From an uncultured Bartonella sp. (GTDB lineage: Bacteria; Pseudomonadota; Alphaproteobacteria; Rhizobiales; Rhizobiaceae), in the NCBI GenBank assembly GCA_946478665.1, contig CAMLCZ010000002.1:62001-126000 (forward strand): a stretch of 64,000 nucleotides of DNA, written 5' to 3'. The notes beneath the pieces were generated by a model. That model saw nothing but the letters and a program-made list of their open reading frames with translations. It was not told where the DNA came from and did no database searches. Of the stretch, positions 1 to 10,556 are shown piece after piece (position 1 is the first letter of the stretch; each line of letters opens with the position of its first letter). The translations under genes were made by a program, and so were the position numbers.

Positions 1-99
1 GCGCCCACCGGTTTTACCCATACCAGAACCGATACCGCGACCTACGCGCTTACGGCCCTTTGTTGCGCCATCAACGTCACGCAATTCATTTAATTTCAT
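1..99 (-). CDS. rplO: 50S ribosomal protein L15, N-terminal part (cut by window edge)
   Basis: The reverse strand reads [20 protein letters not shown] followed by a Gly-rich stretch, the conserved start of L15. Only the first 33 codons are inside the window and the frame runs open off the left edge. It lies 19 bp downstream of rpmD in the spc part of the ribosomal operon. L15 is a late assembly protein of the large subunit that contacts 23S rRNA. In this operon type the next gene is normally secY, which would lie outside the window. Confidence 0.9.
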   Translation of the reverse strand, partial: MKLNELRDVDGATKGRKRVGRGIGSGMGKTGGR

Positions 100-118
100 C
101 TCACTCACCTCTGCGCTA

Positions 119-325
119 TCAGCCTTCGTCCACTACGCGGACAAGATGCTGTACTTTGGCAATCATACCACGCACTGCTGGTGTATCAACCAAGGTGCTA
201 CGACGATGCATTTTATTTAACCCAAGCCCCTTCAAAGTCGCACGCTGAACCTGCGGACGACGTATCGGACTACCAATCTGCTCTACGGTGACAGTCTTGC
301 CACTCTGAGATTTTTTCTCAGCCAT
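119..325 (-). CDS. rpmD: 50S ribosomal protein L30
   Basis: This 68-residue protein has the L30 core with an N-terminal extension of about ten residues. The segments [20 protein letters not shown] and [19 protein letters not shown] are the family signature. L30 is a non-essential large-subunit protein found in many but not all bacteria. The gene sits 32 bp after rpsE and 19 bp before rplO, the standard spc order. Confidence 0.95.
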   Translation of the reverse strand: MAEKKSQSGKTVTVEQIGSPIRRPQVQRATLKGLGLNKMHRRSTLVDTPAVRGMIAKVQHLVRVVDEG

Positions 326-357
326 TTTAAAATCCTCTATCTTGCACGCAACCAGAA

Positions 358-918
358 TTATTCTTCAGTTCCAATTAAATTCTGCCGCCGCGCCTGCAAA
401 GTAGAATATTTAATTCCGCGTTGTGCAGCGATATCCTTTGGATGAACTTGGTGCTTCAATGCATCAAATGTTGCTCGTATCATATTATAAGGATTTGATG
501 ATCCCAAAGATTTCGCAACAACGTCCTGCATACCTAATGTTTCAAAAACTGCACGCATAGGACCACCTGCGATGATACCGGTACCAGCCGACGCTGAACG
601 AAGCAATACTTTACCAGCTCCATGACGACCTTCAACGTCATGATGCAGTGTACGTCCTGAGCGAAGAGGTACATAAATCATCTCACGCTTTGCTGATTCC
701 GTTGCTTTACGAATAGCCTCTGGAACTTCACGGGCTTTACCATGACCAAAGCCAACACGCCCCTTCTGATCCCCTACAACGACAAGCGCTGCAAAACCAA
801 AACGGCGACCACCCTTCACAACCTTAGCAACACGATTAATGTGAACAAGACGATCTACGAATTCGCTTTCGCGCTCCTCATGACGTTCTTCACGATTATT
901 ACGTTCTTTTTGTGCCAT
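358..918 (-). CDS. rpsE: 30S ribosomal protein S5
   Basis: The product (186 aa) has the N-terminal double-stranded-RNA-binding S5 fold ([20 protein letters not shown]) and the C-terminal S5 domain ([20 protein letters not shown]). S5 helps maintain translational fidelity and mRNA unwinding at the entry site. The frame is open for ten more codons upstream, but the start MAQKERNNR is chosen because it matches the usual S5 N-terminus and has an AAGGA-type ribosome site about 9 bases upstream. The 98 bp gap to rplR is unusually long for this operon and contains a hairpin. Confidence 0.96.
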   Translation of the reverse strand: MAQKERNNREERHEERESEFVDRLVHINRVAKVVKGGRRFGFAALVVVGDQKGRVGFGHGKAREVPEAIRKATESAKREMIYVPLRSGRTLHHDVEGRHGAGKVLLRSASAGTGIIAGGPMRAVFETLGMQDVVAKSLGSSNPYNMIRATFDALKHQVHPKDIAAQRGIKYSTLQARRQNLIGTEE

Positions 919-958
919 TCCTAATTCCTTTTTCTTTTCCGGAAGCACGTACCAAAAA

Positions 959-987
959 GAATTCCTAGGAAAAAAACCTAGGAATTC
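959..987 (-). terminator. Hairpin with U-tract between rplR and rpsE (possible attenuator)
   Basis: An 11-base inverted repeat (GAATTCCTAGG / CCTAGGAATTC) flanks a loop of seven identical bases. In the transcribed minus strand the loop is T7 and the 3' arm is followed directly by TTTTT, which is terminator-like. It lies inside an essential operon upstream of rpsE, so full termination is unlikely; partial termination or mRNA processing is more plausible. Confidence 0.5.
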
Positions 988-1016
988 CGATTAAATCCCT
1001 AAACAATGGGATAATA

Positions 1017-1379
1017 TTAAAAGCTTAAACCACCCTCACGAGCAGCCTCTGCAAGAGCTTTTATCCGGCCATGATAAACATAACGACCGCGATCAAAAAC
1101 CACTTCTTTAACACCAGCTTGTTTCGCGCGTTCCGCTATCAACTTACCAACAGCAGATGCGCCCTCTTTACCGGCACCACTTTTCAACACACTTTTCAAC
1201 TCTTTATCTAAAGTTGAAGCTGAAGCTAAAGTATGTCCATGCAAATCATCAATAATCTGAACATAAATATTCTGATTAGATCTATGAACACTTAACCTCA
1301 AACGACCATTCGCTACAGCTTTTACGTGACGACGAACGCGTTGTGCACGACGCTGAAGAATTTCTTTAGGCGAAGCCAT
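1017..1379 (-). CDS. rplR: 50S ribosomal protein L18
   Basis: The 120-residue product shows the L18 pattern: a basic N-terminus ([20 protein letters not shown]), then [17 protein letters not shown] and the C-terminal [21 protein letters not shown]18 binds 5S rRNA and brings it to the large subunit together with L5 and L25. It starts 12 bp after rplF ends, and is followed by an unusually long gap before rpsE. Confidence 0.96.
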   Translation of the reverse strand: MASPKEILQRRAQRVRRHVKAVANGRLRLSVHRSNQNIYVQIIDDLHGHTLASASTLDKELKSVLKSGAGKEGASAVGKLIAERAKQAGVKEVVFDRGRYVYHGRIKALAEAAREGGLSF

Positions 1380-1391
1380 GACGCAAATCCC

Positions 1392-1925
1392 TTATTTCTT
1401 CTTGCCTTCTTTACGCACGATACGTTCATTAGCATATTTAACACCCTTACCTTTATAAGGTTCTGGGCCTCTATACTCACGTATCTCTGCAGCAACCTGA
1501 CCAACCTGTTGTTTAGAAATACCCGAAACAACTATTTCTGTAGGCTTTGGCACGGTCACAGTAATTCCATTAGGCACTTGATAAACCACATCATGGCTAA
1601 ACCCCAATGAAAGCTGGACATTCTTGCCCTGCATTGCAGCACGATAACCAACACCGTTAATCTCAAGTTTCTTTTCGAAACCATCTTTAACACCCAAGAA
1701 GATATTCTCAATCATTGACCGAGACATACCCCATTTTGAACGGGCATCCTTACTTTGATCACGCGGCGTAACCAAAATAGCATTATCTACTAACTTAACA
1801 AGTACTTCGTCGTCAGCAACGAAGCTTAATTCACCCTTAGGTCCCTTTGCTTTTACAGCTTGCCCATCAACAGTAGCAGTTACTCCAGCAGGAACATGAA
1901 TAGGTTTTTTTCCAATACGAGACAT
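1392..1925 (-). CDS. rplF: 50S ribosomal protein L6
   Basis: This 177-residue protein has two L6 repeats. It begins [15 protein letters not shown] and ends with the conserved signature [21 protein letters not shown]6 sits near the GTPase-associated centre and the sarcin-ricin loop of 23S rRNA. Length and start match the family. Spacing to rplR (12 bp) and rpsH (36 bp) fits a single transcript. Confidence 0.97.
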   Translation of the reverse strand: MSRIGKKPIHVPAGVTATVDGQAVKAKGPKGELSFVADDEVLVKLVDNAILVTPRDQSKDARSKWGMSRSMIENIFLGVKDGFEKKLEINGVGYRAAMQGKNVQLSLGFSHDVVYQVPNGITVTVPKPTEIVVSGISKQQVGQVAAEIREYRGPEPYKGKGVKYANERIVRKEGKKK

Positions 1926-1961
1926 CGATTTAACCTGTCTTTCTAGTCTTTATACACACCA

Positions 1962-2360
1962 TTAGAAAATGTGACAAAGAAGCTCCCCACCAACGTTCTG
2001 CTCACGTGCTTCATGATCAGCCATAACACCCTTAGGCGTTGAAAGAATAGCAATACCCAAACCATTTGCAACTTGGGGAATAGCTTTAACAGAAACGTAA
2101 ACACGACGTCCTGGTTTCGACACACGCGATATATTACGAATAACCGGAGCACCATCGTAATATTTTAACTCAATCTCAATTTCAGATTTTCCGTTACCGT
2201 AATCTACCTGATTATATCCGCGAATATAGCCTTCAGTTTGGAGAACATCCAAAACACGGGCGCGAAGCTTCGAAGCTGGTGTTACAACCTTCGACTTCTT
2301 ACGCCCAAGAGCATTGCGAATACGAGTCAACATATCTCCAAGAGGATCAGACATAGACAT
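1962..2360 (-). CDS. rpsH: 30S ribosomal protein S8
   Basis: The product (132 aa) begins [20 protein letters not shown] and carries the C-terminal S8 signature around [20 protein letters not shown]8 is a primary binder of 16S rRNA helix 21; in enterobacteria it also represses the spc operon by binding mRNA near rplE. The start was set at the ATG behind a GAGGAGAAAA ribosome site; the in-frame TTG one codon upstream is rejected. Confidence 0.96.
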   Translation of the reverse strand: MSMSDPLGDMLTRIRNALGRKKSKVVTPASKLRARVLDVLQTEGYIRGYNQVDYGNGKSEIEIELKYYDGAPVIRNISRVSKPGRRVYVSVKAIPQVANGLGIAILSTPKGVMADHEAREQNVGGELLCHIF

Positions 2361-2374
2361 CAAATTTTCTCCTC

Positions 2375-2680
2375 TTACCAGCTCGATTTAACAACGCCAG
2401 GGATATGCCCTAACGAACCAAGATCACGCAACGCAATACGCGACATCTTGAGTTTACGATAGTAACCACGAGGACGCCCAGATACCTCGCAACGGTTCCT
2501 TATACGAACCTTGGCCGAATTGCGTGGCAATTCCGCCAACTGAATAGTAGCACGAAAACGTTCTTCCAGTGGCACCTTTTGATCCATCACAATCGCTTTT
2601 AAACGAGCACGACGGGCTGCAAATTGCTTTACCATCGAACGACGGTGTTTATTCTTTTCAACGGCACTTGTTTTGGCCAT
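2375..2680 (-). CDS. rpsN: 30S ribosomal protein S14 (zinc-free long form)
   Basis: This 101-residue S14 is of the long form without the CXXC zinc motifs; only one cysteine is visible ([18 protein letters not shown]). The conserved C-terminus is [21 protein letters not shown]14 binds 16S rRNA in the head of the small subunit. It lies 24 bp after rplE and 14 bp before rpsH. Confidence 0.96.
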   Translation of the reverse strand: MAKTSAVEKNKHRRSMVKQFAARRARLKAIVMDQKVPLEERFRATIQLAELPRNSAKVRIRNRCEVSGRPRGYYRKLKMSRIALRDLGSLGHIPGVVKSSW

Positions 2681-2704
2681 AACTTTACCTCACTACGCTT
2701 GCCG

Positions 2705-3262
2705 TTACGCACGGAACGGAAAATTAAATGCACGCAACAATTCGCGAGCCTCTTCATCCGTTTTCGCTGTCGTACAAACGATGATATCCATACCCCAGAT
2801 TTGATCTACTTTATCGTAGTTAATTTCTGGAAACACAATGTGCTCTTTGATACCCATAGCAAAGTTGCCACGACCATCAAAACTTTTTGGATTAAGACCA
2901 CGAAAATCTCGCACTCTTGGAAGCGCAATCGTAACCAAACGATCCAAAAACTCATACATACGATCTCTGCGCAATGTCACTTTAGCTCCCAAAGGCATAC
3001 CTTCACGAACTTTAAATGTAGCAACCGAATTGCGAGCATGTGTAATAACTGCTTTTTGACCAGCAATTAAACCGAGATCTTCTGCTGCTATAGCTGGCTT
3101 TTTTGAGTCAGCAGTAGCCTCACCGATACCCATATTGATAACAACTTTATCAACACAAGGTATCTGCATCTCATTAAGGTATTTAAACTTCTCTTGAAGA
3201 GCCTTACGCACTACCTCTTTATAATGCGTCTTCAAACGCGGTGTATGAATCTTATCAGCCAT
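2705..3262 (-). CDS. rplE: 50S ribosomal protein L5
   Basis: The 185-residue protein has the L5 signature ([19 protein letters not shown]) and the typical end ([20 protein letters not shown]). L5 binds 5S rRNA in the central protuberance and contacts P-site tRNA. Its start overlaps the rplX end by 8 bp, which suggests translational coupling. A GTG/ATG ambiguity was not seen; [14 protein letters not shown] is a normal start. Confidence 0.97.
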   Translation of the reverse strand: MADKIHTPRLKTHYKEVVRKALQEKFKYLNEMQIPCVDKVVINMGIGEATADSKKPAIAAEDLGLIAGQKAVITHARNSVATFKVREGMPLGAKVTLRRDRMYEFLDRLVTIALPRVRDFRGLNPKSFDGRGNFAMGIKEHIVFPEINYDKVDQIWGMDIIVCTTAKTDEEARELLRAFNFPFRA

Positions 3263-3569
3263 TGATTAGCTCTCCTGTACGCTTAGAAAAGCGAACCTTT
3301 TTACCATCTTTCTCAACACGAAATCCAACGCGTGTAGCTCTGCCATCCTTAGGATCAGCAATTGCCAAGTTAGAAAGATGAATCGGAGCCTCTTTTGAAA
3401 TAATCCCGGCTTCTTGATTCTGCGTTTGCTTCTGATGGCGCTTGACCATATTAATACCGCGAACAATCGCAGTCTCTTCTTTTGGGCTAACGCTTAAAAC
3501 TTCACCGCTCCGTCCTTTATCCTTACCGGACAAAACGACAATCTTATCACCTTTACGAATCTTCTGCAT
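3255..3569 (-). CDS. rplX: 50S ribosomal protein L24
   Basis: A KOW motif is clear near the N-terminus ([20 protein letters not shown]). L24 is an assembly initiator protein of the large subunit that binds the 5' part of 23S rRNA. The product is 104 residues, the normal length. It begins 12 bp after rplN and overlaps rplE by 8 bp. Confidence 0.97.
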   Translation of the reverse strand: MQKIRKGDKIVVLSGKDKGRSGEVLSVSPKEETAIVRGINMVKRHQKQTQNQEAGIISKEAPIHLSNLAIADPKDGRATRVGFRVEKDGKKVRFSKRTGELING

Positions 3570-3581
3570 CGTAACGGATCC

Positions 3582-3950
3582 TTATAGCACTTCTGGAGCG
3601 AGCGAAATAATCTTCATATGGTTCTTGCCGCGAAGTTCACGGGGAACCGGCCCGAAGATACGAGTACCGATCGGCTCTTTCTTATTATCAACCAAAACAG
3701 CAGCATTCTTATCAAAACGAATAACACTGCCATCTGCACGCCGGATGTCCTTCGCAGTACGAACAACAACCGCCTTCATCACATCGCCCTTTTTAACGCG
3801 GCCACGCGGTATAGCTTCCTTAATTGACACGACAATAATATCGCCAACAGAAGCATATTTCCGCTTTGAGCCGCCCAGCACCTTGATGCACATTACACGA
3901 CGGGCACCTGAATTATCAGCGACGTCGAGGTTTGTTTGCATCTGAATCAT
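3582..3950 (-). CDS. rplN: 50S ribosomal protein L14
   Basis: The start [20 protein letters not shown] gives exactly the canonical 122 residues. The frame stays open for 16 more codons upstream but those are not conserved L14 sequence and lie in a leader with an inverted repeat. L14 forms part of the bridge to 30S and the site where silencing factor RsfS docks. In enterobacteria the spc transcript begins at this gene; the 145 bp gap upstream fits a similar division here. Confidence 0.96.
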   Translation of the reverse strand: MIQMQTNLDVADNSGARRVMCIKVLGGSKRKYASVGDIIVVSIKEAIPRGRVKKGDVMKAVVVRTAKDIRRADGSVIRFDKNAAVLVDNKKEPIGTRIFGPVPRELRGKNHMKIISLAPEVL

Positions 3951-3975
3951 GACTGGCCGCCTTCTCTTAATGTTT

Positions 3976-4008
3976 ACGTCCGGTAGTGCCTTTGACACAT
4001 CCGGACGT
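3976..4008 (-). promoter_or_regulatory. Inverted repeat in the rplN leader
   Basis: Perfect 8-base arms (ACGTCCGG / CCGGACGT) are separated by 17 bases, in the 145 bp gap between rpsQ and rplN. The hairpin would form in the mRNA just upstream of the rplN ribosome site. It has no T-tract, so it is more likely a leader structure or processing site than a terminator. A TTGACA lies just before it on the minus strand, but no good -10 box follows at proper spacing. Confidence 0.35.
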
Positions 4009-4095
4009 GCCTGTCAAATACTGATTTAGATTTTCTGAAATAACCAGGATAATTTGGACAAACGCCCAACCTGATAAACCACAAAATCCAGCTAA

Positions 4096-4335
4096 TTACT
4101 CTGCGTTATCTTTAAAAACAACCCAGCGTTTATCTTTTGAAATTGGCTTAGATTCTCTGATAAAGACTTCGTCACCAACTTTAAACTGATTGTTCTCGTC
4201 ATGCGCTTTATATTTTTTCGACTGACTGATTGTCTTTTGTAAAAGCGGATGCGAATAACGGCGTTCAACCTTCACTACAACAGTCTTGTCATTTTTGTCG
4301 CTGACGACAACGCCCTGCAGAATGCGTTTAGGCAT
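4096..4335 (-). CDS. rpsQ: 30S ribosomal protein S17
   Basis: The 79-residue protein begins [20 protein letters not shown] and has the OB-fold signature [18 protein letters not shown]17 binds 16S rRNA early in assembly of the small subunit body. It is 11 bp behind rpmC. The 145 bp gap after it is the second-largest in the cluster that contains a structured element. Confidence 0.96.
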   Translation of the reverse strand: MPKRILQGVVVSDKNDKTVVVKVERRYSHPLLQKTISQSKKYKAHDENNQFKVGDEVFIRESKPISKDKRWVVFKDNAE

Positions 4336-4346
4336 GTCCTAATTCC

Positions 4347-4547
4347 TTAAGCCTTGCTTTCGGCCGCCTTCTGGCGGGCGATCGTTTTAATGCGCGCGAT
4401 ATCACGACGAACCTGTTTGACACGCGCTGTTTTCTCTAACTGACCTGACGCTTTCTGAAAACGCAAATTAAATTGCTCTTTCTTCAATTTTGCCAGTTCA
4501 TCGTTCATTTGGTCGAGCGTTTGCGCCCGTATATCTGCGGCTTTCAT
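4347..4547 (-). CDS. rpmC: 50S ribosomal protein L29
   Basis: This small (66 aa) protein begins [20 protein letters not shown] and forms the two-helix hairpin typical of L29, with [20 protein letters not shown] in the middle. L29 lies at the peptide exit tunnel near L23 and contributes to the docking site for trigger factor and SRP. It is spaced 14 bp from rplP. Confidence 0.96.
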   Translation of the reverse strand: MKAADIRAQTLDQMNDELAKLKKEQFNLRFQKASGQLEKTARVKQVRRDIARIKTIARQKAAESKA

Positions 4548-4561
4548 CGCTTAACCCTCTA

Positions 4562-4975
4562 TTACTCAGCAATACGCTGGATAAAACGCGTCTTAATAGG
4601 AAGCTTGGAAGCTCCTAAACGCAATGCTTCACGTGCCACGTCTTCTGGTACACCGTCAAGTTCAAACATTATGCGACCCGGAGCAACACGAGCTGCCCAA
4701 AAATCTACACCACCTTTACCTTTACCCATACGGACTTCGGTAGGCTTTGACGTAACAGGAAGATCTGGAAAAATTCTAATCCAAACACGACCAGCACGCT
4801 TCATATGACGTGTAATAGCACGACGAGCAGCTTCAATCTGACGTGCAGTAACACGTTCAGGTTCCATAGCTTTGAGACCGTAAGCACCAAAATTCAATTC
4901 AGTTCCACCCTTAGAGGCACCATGAATACGGCCTTTAAATTGCTTACGGAACTTTGTGCGCTTTGGCTGCAACAT
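4562..4975 (-). CDS. rplP: 50S ribosomal protein L16
   Basis: The product (137 aa) starts [20 protein letters not shown] and carries the L16 signatures [20 protein letters not shown] and [16 protein letters not shown]16 helps position the A-site tRNA and organises the peptidyl transferase centre. It follows rpsC after 38 bp. Confidence 0.97.
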   Translation of the reverse strand: MLQPKRTKFRKQFKGRIHGASKGGTELNFGAYGLKAMEPERVTARQIEAARRAITRHMKRAGRVWIRIFPDLPVTSKPTEVRMGKGKGGVDFWAARVAPGRIMFELDGVPEDVAREALRLGASKLPIKTRFIQRIAE

Positions 4976-5013
4976 TGTTCTCTACTCCAATTTAATAACT
5001 ATACCGAAAGAAC

Positions 5014-5724
5014 TTAAGCGTTCTCACGACGACGGTTTGCGTTTGAGTTCTGATTCTCGCCTTCAATAGCACGACGCTCAGAAGCCATAGGATCATGTTC
5101 AAGGATCTCGCCCTTAAACACCCAAACTTTCACACCACAAATACCATATGCTGTATTTGCTTCAGCTGTACCATAGTCAACATCAGCACGCAATGTATGC
5201 AACGGAACACGACCTTCACGATACCATTCCATACGAGCAATTTCAGCACCACCAAGACGACCTGCGCAATTGATACGAATACCTTCCGCACCAAGACGCA
5301 TTGCTGATTGAACAGCTCTCTTCATCGCACGACGAAATGCTACACGACGTTCTAATTGCTGAGCAATCGATTGAGCAATCAAAGTAGCATCAATCTCTGG
5401 CTTGCGAACCTCAACAATATTCAAAGAGGTATCAACATTGGTCAAATCAGCAAGTTTACGACGCAACTTCTCGATATCTGCGCCTTTTTTACCAATGATA
5501 AGACCAGGACGAGCAGAATGAATTGTTACACGACACTTTTTATGAGGACGTTCAATAACAACCTTAGCAATCGCTGCCTGTTTCAACTCATCCATAACAT
5601 ACTTACGGATTTTCAAATCTTCATGCAGTAGGTTACCATAATCGCCCGTATCTGCATACCAACGAGAATCCCATGTACGGTTTACACCAAGACGGAGCCC
5701 GATTGGATTAATCTTCTGACCCAT
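5014..5724 (-). CDS. rpsC: 30S ribosomal protein S3
   Basis: The 236-residue protein has an N-terminal KH domain with the [19 protein letters not shown] loop and a C-terminal S3 domain ([20 protein letters not shown]). S3 lines the mRNA entry tunnel and has helicase activity with S4 and S5. The start codon overlaps the rplV stop by one base (TAATG), indicating coupled translation. Confidence 0.97.
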   Translation of the reverse strand: MGQKINPIGLRLGVNRTWDSRWYADTGDYGNLLHEDLKIRKYVMDELKQAAIAKVVIERPHKKCRVTIHSARPGLIIGKKGADIEKLRRKLADLTNVDTSLNIVEVRKPEIDATLIAQSIAQQLERRVAFRRAMKRAVQSAMRLGAEGIRINCAGRLGGAEIARMEWYREGRVPLHTLRADVDYGTAEANTAYGICGVKVWVFKGEILEHDPMASERRAIEGENQNSNANRRRENA

Positions 5725-6113
5725 TATGCGGCCTCCTGCTCTTCAGAAACTTCCCGAACAATGATAGTAAGATGGGAAAAAGGACGTTCTATTCTACTAG
5801 CACGTCCGCGACCACGAACATGAAATCTCTTCATGACAACTGACTTACCAACATGTGCTTCTGCAACAATCAAAGAATCCACATCCAAGTCATGGTTATT
5901 CTCTGCATTTGCAATAGCAGACTCTAACGTCTTTTTCACAGTTGCAGCAATACGTTTACGAGAAAATGTCAAATCAGCCAAAGCTGTATCGACCTTCTTA
6001 CCTCTAATCATCGCAGCTACAAGATTAAGCTTCTGAGGACTAACACGTATCGTACGAGCGACGGCTTTCGCCTCGTTATCCTTCAGCTGGCGGGGAGCCC
6101 TAGCCTTGCCCAT
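5724..6113 (-). CDS. rplV: 50S ribosomal protein L22
   Basis: The 129-residue product has the L22 core ([20 protein letters not shown]) and the C-terminal hairpin signature [20 protein letters not shown]. The hairpin reaches into the exit tunnel, where macrolide-resistance changes occur in other bacteria. It overlaps rpsS and rpsC by one base each. Confidence 0.97.
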   Translation of the reverse strand: MGKARAPRQLKDNEAKAVARTIRVSPQKLNLVAAMIRGKKVDTALADLTFSRKRIAATVKKTLESAIANAENNHDLDVDSLIVAEAHVGKSVVMKRFHVRGRGRASRIERPFSHLTIIVREVSEEQEAA

Positions 6114-6394
6114 TATAACTTCCTCTTCGCTTTCTTATCTGCACCGTGACCGTAATAACTACGAGTTGGCGCAAACTCACCGAACTTATGTCCAACCATT
6201 TCTTCAGAAACGGAAACAGGAACATGCTTGTTACCGTTATAGACACCGAATGTCAGACCAACGAATTGCGGCAATATTGTAGAGCGTCTGCTCCACATTT
6301 TGATAACTTCATTACGACCGCCGGCACGTACCTTCTCAGCTTTCTTGAGAAGATAGCCATCGACAAACGGTCCTTTCCAAACTGAACGAGCCAC
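6113..6394 (-). CDS. rpsS: 30S ribosomal protein S19
   Basis: The product (93 aa) begins [20 protein letters not shown] and has the signature [21 protein letters not shown]19 forms a complex with S13 in the head of the small subunit and touches the A-site tRNA region. It follows rplB by 15 bp and overlaps rplV by one base. Confidence 0.97.
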   Translation of the reverse strand: MARSVWKGPFVDGYLLKKAEKVRAGGRNEVIKMWSRRSTILPQFVGLTFGVYNGNKHVPVSVSEEMVGHKFGEFAPTRSYYGHGADKKAKRKL

Positions 6395-6409
6395 TTCAGA
6401 CTACCTCTC

Positions 6410-7243
6410 TTACTTCTTGCGCTGATGACGTGAGCGCATAATAAATTTATCAGTCGCTTTATTTGAACGTGTACGTTTTCCTTTAGTAGGTTTACCCCAA
6501 GGAGAAACTGGATGACGACCACCAGATGTACGCCCCTCACCACCACCATGTGGGTGATCAACAGGGTTCATAGCAACACCGCGAACATGAGGACGTTTAC
6601 CGCGCCAACGAGAACGACCAGCCTTACCATCATTTATGTTACCATGGTCTGGATTGGAAACAGCGCCAACAGTTGCATAACAACCACTAGCCACCAATCT
6701 CTGTTCACCGGAATTCAAACGGAGAATTGCCATTCCTTGGTCGCGACCAACCAACTGAGCATATGTTCCGGCTGAACGAGCGATCTGACCGCCCTTACCT
6801 GGCTTCATCTCAACGTTGTGGATAATTGTACCGACCGGCATACTACCCAAAGGCATAGAATTACCTGGCTTAACGTCCACATTATTTCCAGCCACAACAA
6901 CGTCACCAACTGCTAAACGCTGTGGCGCAAGGATATAGCTAAGATGACCATCTTCATACCGAATAAGAGCAATAAATGCTGTACGGTTAGGATCGTATTC
7001 TAAACGTTCTACCTTAGCAGACATGTCGCGTTTTAAACGCTTAAAATCAACAAAACGGTAACTACGTTTATGACCACCACCTTGGTAACGTGCAGTCACA
7101 CGCCCGTGGTTATTACGACCACCCTTAGAAGAAAGACCCTCAGTAAGTGTCTTAACAGGCTTCCCTCTGTAAAGGCTCGAACGATCAACAATAACAAGTT
7201 GACGCTGCCCGGGTGTCGTCGGATTAAAGTGCTTAAGTGCCAT
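6410..7243 (-). CDS. rplB: 50S ribosomal protein L2
   Basis: This 277-residue protein has the RNA-binding OB fold and SH3-like domain; [20 protein letters not shown] is the strongly conserved L2 signature and contains the histidine implicated near the peptidyl transferase centre. L2 is needed for subunit association. It lies 20 bp after rplW and 15 bp before rpsS. Confidence 0.98.
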   Translation of the reverse strand: MALKHFNPTTPGQRQLVIVDRSSLYRGKPVKTLTEGLSSKGGRNNHGRVTARYQGGGHKRSYRFVDFKRLKRDMSAKVERLEYDPNRTAFIALIRYEDGHLSYILAPQRLAVGDVVVAGNNVDVKPGNSMPLGSMPVGTIIHNVEMKPGKGGQIARSAGTYAQLVGRDQGMAILRLNSGEQRLVASGCYATVGAVSNPDHGNINDGKAGRSRWRGKRPHVRGVAMNPVDHPHGGGEGRTSGGRHPVSPWGKPTKGKRTRSNKATDKFIMRSRHQRKK

Positions 7244-7263
7244 TATTCTTAACTCCGATCCTC

Positions 7264-7557
7264 TTAAAGACCAGTCGAAACGTCAATAGTTTGACCTTCC
7301 GCCAGCGTCACGATCGCTTTTTTCACATCACTTTGCCGACCAACGATACCCTTGAACCGCTTTACCTTACCTTTACGTGTGGTAGTGTTCACGGAAGTTA
7401 CCTTTACACCAAACAAAGCTTCAACCGCCGCTTTAATTTCCGGCTTGGTTGCCTTAGGTGAAACCTTAAAAACAACCTGATTAAACTCAGATACAAATGT
7501 CGATTTCTCTGTTATTACAGGACTGACAATTACGTCATAGTGGCGAAGATCTGTCAT
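7264..7557 (-). CDS. rplW: 50S ribosomal protein L23
   Basis: The 97-residue product starts [20 protein letters not shown] and contains the conserved [20 protein letters not shown] helix. L23 is the main exit-tunnel docking site for trigger factor and SRP. It overlaps the rplD stop by four bases (ATGA), a typical coupling arrangement. Confidence 0.97.
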   Translation of the reverse strand: MTDLRHYDVIVSPVITEKSTFVSEFNQVVFKVSPKATKPEIKAAVEALFGVKVTSVNTTTRKGKVKRFKGIVGRQSDVKKAIVTLAEGQTIDVSTGL

Positions 7558-8174
7558 TTGAAACGCTCCTCAAGAGCCTCGACTGCTGCACGAGACAAGA
7601 CCAACTTGCTTCTACGCAGAATGTCATAAACATTAATTCCCTGCACTGGCAAAACATCTACATTAGCTATGTTAGATGCTGCACGAGAGAAATTTACATC
7701 AAGCTCGCGGCCGCCAATTAACAAGGCATCCTTCAAGCCCAACTTTGCAAATGATGCTGTTAGCAACTTCGTTTTAGCGTCTTTCAAATTCAATTCGTCA
7801 ACAACGATTAAATTGTCAGATTTCAACTTAGCAGACAAAGCATGACGCAAACCCAATGCACGTACCTTCTTTGGCAACTCATGAGCATGGCTACGAACAA
7901 CCGGACCATGAGCTTTACCACCACCACGAAACTGTGGTACGCGAGCAGAAGAATGTCTAGCGCGACCTGTACCCTTCTGCTTATACATTTTTGCACCAGT
8001 ACGGGTAACATCGGCACGTGTCTGACTTTGGTGAGTACCTTGCTGACGACGCGCCAATTGCCAACGAACTACGCGCTGCAATATGTCTTCGCGTGGATCC
8101 AAACCAAAGACCAAATCTGAAACGTTAAGCTTACCAGCTTCTGCGCCTTCAAATGTTTTTATAGTTAAATCCAT
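7554..8174 (-). CDS. rplD: 50S ribosomal protein L4
   Basis: The product (206 aa) begins [20 protein letters not shown] and has the basic loop [20 protein letters not shown] that extends to the exit tunnel. L4 also autoregulates the S10 operon in enterobacteria; whether that applies here cannot be seen. The ATG overlaps the rplC stop (TGATG); an in-frame GTG one codon earlier is possible but less likely. Confidence 0.97.
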   Translation of the reverse strand: MDLTIKTFEGAEAGKLNVSDLVFGLDPREDILQRVVRWQLARRQQGTHQSQTRADVTRTGAKMYKQKGTGRARHSSARVPQFRGGGKAHGPVVRSHAHELPKKVRALGLRHALSAKLKSDNLIVVDELNLKDAKTKLLTASFAKLGLKDALLIGGRELDVNFSRAASNIANVDVLPVQGINVYDILRRSKLVLSRAAVEALEERFK

Positions 8175-8914
8175 CACTCAACTCCCTCTACAACGTCAGT
8201 CTGACCCACCGAAGTAGAAGCATCCGCTTTTGCATTTACTGCCTGACGAAGTGCAGCAGGTTTAGGAGCGTTATCTGGTAAAGCATTTTTTACAGCATCA
8301 CGCACCAAAATCCATGCACCTTTCGAACCAGGAACAGCACCTCTAACCAAAATCAAACCACGATCAACATCTGTTGATACGACTTCGATATTCAAGGTTG
8401 TTACACGAGTCTGACCCATATGACCAGCCATCTTTTTACCTTTAAATACCTTACCTGGATCCTGGCGTTGACCTGTAGAACCGTGTGCTCTGTGAGTAAT
8501 CGAGTTACCATGGGTTGCGCGGTGCCCACCAAAGTTATGGCGCTTCATAACACCGGCAAAACCTTTACCGATAGAAGTGCCGGTAACATCTACACGTTGT
8601 CCAGCAACAAAATGCTCTGCTGTAATTTCAACACCTACATCAAGCATATTTTCTGGAGACACACGAAATTCTGCTAATTTTGCTTTAGGCTCAACTGAGG
8701 CCTTAGCAAAATGACCACGAAGAGCTTGCGTTGTATTTTTTACCTTAGCAAGCCCAACACCTAACTGAACAGCTGTATAACCGTTCTTTTCAACTGTACG
8801 CTGAGCGACAACCTGACAGTTCTCCAAGCGAAGAACAGTCACTGGCACATGCTCACCAGCATCATTATAGATGCGAGTCATACCCAGCTTTTGTGCAATA
8901 ACACCTGAACGCAT
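8174..8914 (-). CDS. rplC: 50S ribosomal protein L3
   Basis: The start [20 protein letters not shown] is the usual L3 N-terminus and is preceded by a GGAAGGAA ribosome site; the eight additional upstream codons are rejected. [20 protein letters not shown] is the conserved loop near the peptidyl transferase centre, containing the Gln that PrmB methylates in other bacteria. The 246-residue length includes a short Ala-rich C-terminal tail. Confidence 0.97.
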   Translation of the reverse strand: MRSGVIAQKLGMTRIYNDAGEHVPVTVLRLENCQVVAQRTVEKNGYTAVQLGVGLAKVKNTTQALRGHFAKASVEPKAKLAEFRVSPENMLDVGVEITAEHFVAGQRVDVTGTSIGKGFAGVMKRHNFGGHRATHGNSITHRAHGSTGQRQDPGKVFKGKKMAGHMGQTRVTTLNIEVVSTDVDRGLILVRGAVPGSKGAWILVRDAVKNALPDNAPKPAALRQAVNAKADASTSVGQTDVVEGVE

Positions 8915-8941
8915 CGGGTTCGTTCCTTCCGTCCCCAAGCC

Positions 8942-9250
8942 TTAAAGCTTGATCTCGACATCAACACCAGCAGATAAATCAAGCTTCATAAGCGCATCGA
9001 CTGTCTGCGGCGTCGGATCAACAATATCAAGAAGACGCTTATGTGTGCGCATTTCAAACTGCTCACGGCTCTTCTTATCGATGTGTGGCCCACGATTAAC
9101 CGTGAATTTCTCGATCCGCGTAGGAAGCGGAATCGGTCCACGGATGTTGGCGCCAGTACGCTTGGCGGTCGACACAATCTCACGTGTCGAAGCGTCAAGT
9201 ATCCGATGATCAAACGCTTTTAAGCGAATGCGGATGTTCTGACCGTTCAT
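8942..9250 (-). CDS. rpsJ: 30S ribosomal protein S10
   Basis: The 102-residue product starts [20 protein letters not shown] and carries [20 protein letters not shown], the S10 signature. In addition to its small-subunit role, S10 (NusE) takes part in transcription antitermination. It is 68 bp downstream of tuf; that gap holds a short dyad (GTGTCAT/ATGACAC at 9275-9297) but no clear separate promoter. Confidence 0.98.
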   Translation of the reverse strand: MNGQNIRIRLKAFDHRILDASTREIVSTAKRTGANIRGPIPLPTRIEKFTVNRGPHIDKKSREQFEMRTHKRLLDIVDPTPQTVDALMKLDLSAGVDVEIKL

Positions 9251-9318
9251 ACCTAATTTTCCCTGTCATTCGGAGTGTCATCATTTAAGAATGACACCCC
9301 TTAACAATAATTATCTAT

Positions 9319-10494
9319 TTATTCAACGATTTTAGAGACGATACCAGCACCAACGGTGTGGCCACCTTCACGGATAGCGAAGCGGAGCTTCTCTTCCATC
9401 GCAATCGGAACGATCAATGTGACATCCATCGTTACATTATCACCAGGCATAACCATCTCTGTTCCTTCTGGAAGCGTTACAACACCAGTAACGTCTGTCG
9501 TACGGAAGTAGAACTGAGGACGATAGTTGGTGAAGAATGGTGTGTGACGACCACCCTCATCTTTCGTCAAGATATAAGCTTCTGCCTTGAACTTTGTGTG
9601 TGGTGTAACAGAACCCGGCTTTGCCAAGACCTGACCACGCTCAACACCTTCACGGTCGATACCGCGAAGAAGCGCACCAATGTTATCGCCAGCTTCACCC
9701 TGATCGAGAAGCTTACGGAACATTTCAACACCAGTTACGGTTGTCTTTGTTGTTGGGCGAATACCGATGATTTCAACTTCTTCACCAACTTTAACTACGC
9801 CGCGCTCAACACGACCTGTAACAACTGTACCACGACCAGAGATTGAAAAAACATCTTCAATCGGCATCAAGAATGGCTGATCCACTGGACGAGATGGTGT
9901 TGGGATATAATTGTCAACTTCACTCATCAACAAGCGAATTGCATCTTCACCAATTGCCTTGTTTGAATCATCCAAAGCTGCAAGAGCTGAACCCTTAACA
10001 ATAGGAATGTCATCACCCGGGAAGTCATATTTTGAGAGAAGTTCACGAACTTCGAGCTCTACAAGCTCAAGAAGCTCTTCATCATCAACCATATCGACCT
10101 TGTTCAAGAAAACAACAATCGCAGGAACACCAACCTGACGAGCCAAAAGAATGTGCTCGCGTGTCTGAGGCATTGGACCATCAGCAGCTGAAACAACGAG
10201 AATTGCGCCGTCCATCTGAGCAGCACCAGTGATCATGTTCTTAACATAGTCAGCGTGTCCTGGGCAGTCAACGTGTGCATAGTGACGATTTTCTGTCTCA
10301 TACTCTACGTGAGCTGTTGAGATCGTGATACCACGAGCGCGTTCTTCAGGCGCTGCATCAATCTGATCATAAGCCTTGAACTCACCAAAATATTTTGTAA
10401 TCGCTGCTGTCAACGTTGTTTTACCATGGTCAACGTGACCAATCGTGCCGATGTTCACATGCGGCTTCGTACGTTCAAATTTGCTCTTTGCCAT
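9319..10494 (-). CDS. tuf: Translation elongation factor Tu
   Basis: This 391-residue GTPase has the P-loop GHVDHGKT (residues 19-26), the switch motif [13 protein letters not shown] and the NKVD guanine-specificity motif, followed by two beta-barrel domains. EF-Tu brings aminoacyl-tRNA to the ribosomal A site. It sits between fusA and rpsJ. Many alphaproteobacteria have a second copy elsewhere; only one is in this window. A GGAGAG ribosome site precedes the start. Confidence 0.98.
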   Translation of the reverse strand: MAKSKFERTKPHVNIGTIGHVDHGKTTLTAAITKYFGEFKAYDQIDAAPEERARGITISTAHVEYETENRHYAHVDCPGHADYVKNMITGAAQMDGAILVVSAADGPMPQTREHILLARQVGVPAIVVFLNKVDMVDDEELLELVELEVRELLSKYDFPGDDIPIVKGSALAALDDSNKAIGEDAIRLLMSEVDNYIPTPSRPVDQPFLMPIEDVFSISGRGTVVTGRVERGVVKVGEEVEIIGIRPTTKTTVTGVEMFRKLLDQGEAGDNIGALLRGIDREGVERGQVLAKPGSVTPHTKFKAEAYILTKDEGGRHTPFFTNYRPQFYFRTTDVTGVVTLPEGTEMVMPGDNVTMDVTLIVPIAMEEKLRFAIREGGHTVGAGIVSKIVE

Positions 10495-10556
10495 TTGAGC
10501 TCTCCATTTCTAGCCTTAGTCAAGGCTTAGTTGAAAGTTAATACGTAACCGCTTGA

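Noticed and set aside
3442-3945. 167-codon plus-strand frame across rplN/rplX
   Set aside because: It is antisense to two clear ribosomal protein genes, has no family resemblance and arises from codon bias of the genes beneath it.
9275-9297. Dyad between tuf and rpsJ as a terminator
   Set aside because: The 7-base stem has no T-run and rpsJ must be transcribed through it, so it was not called as a terminator.
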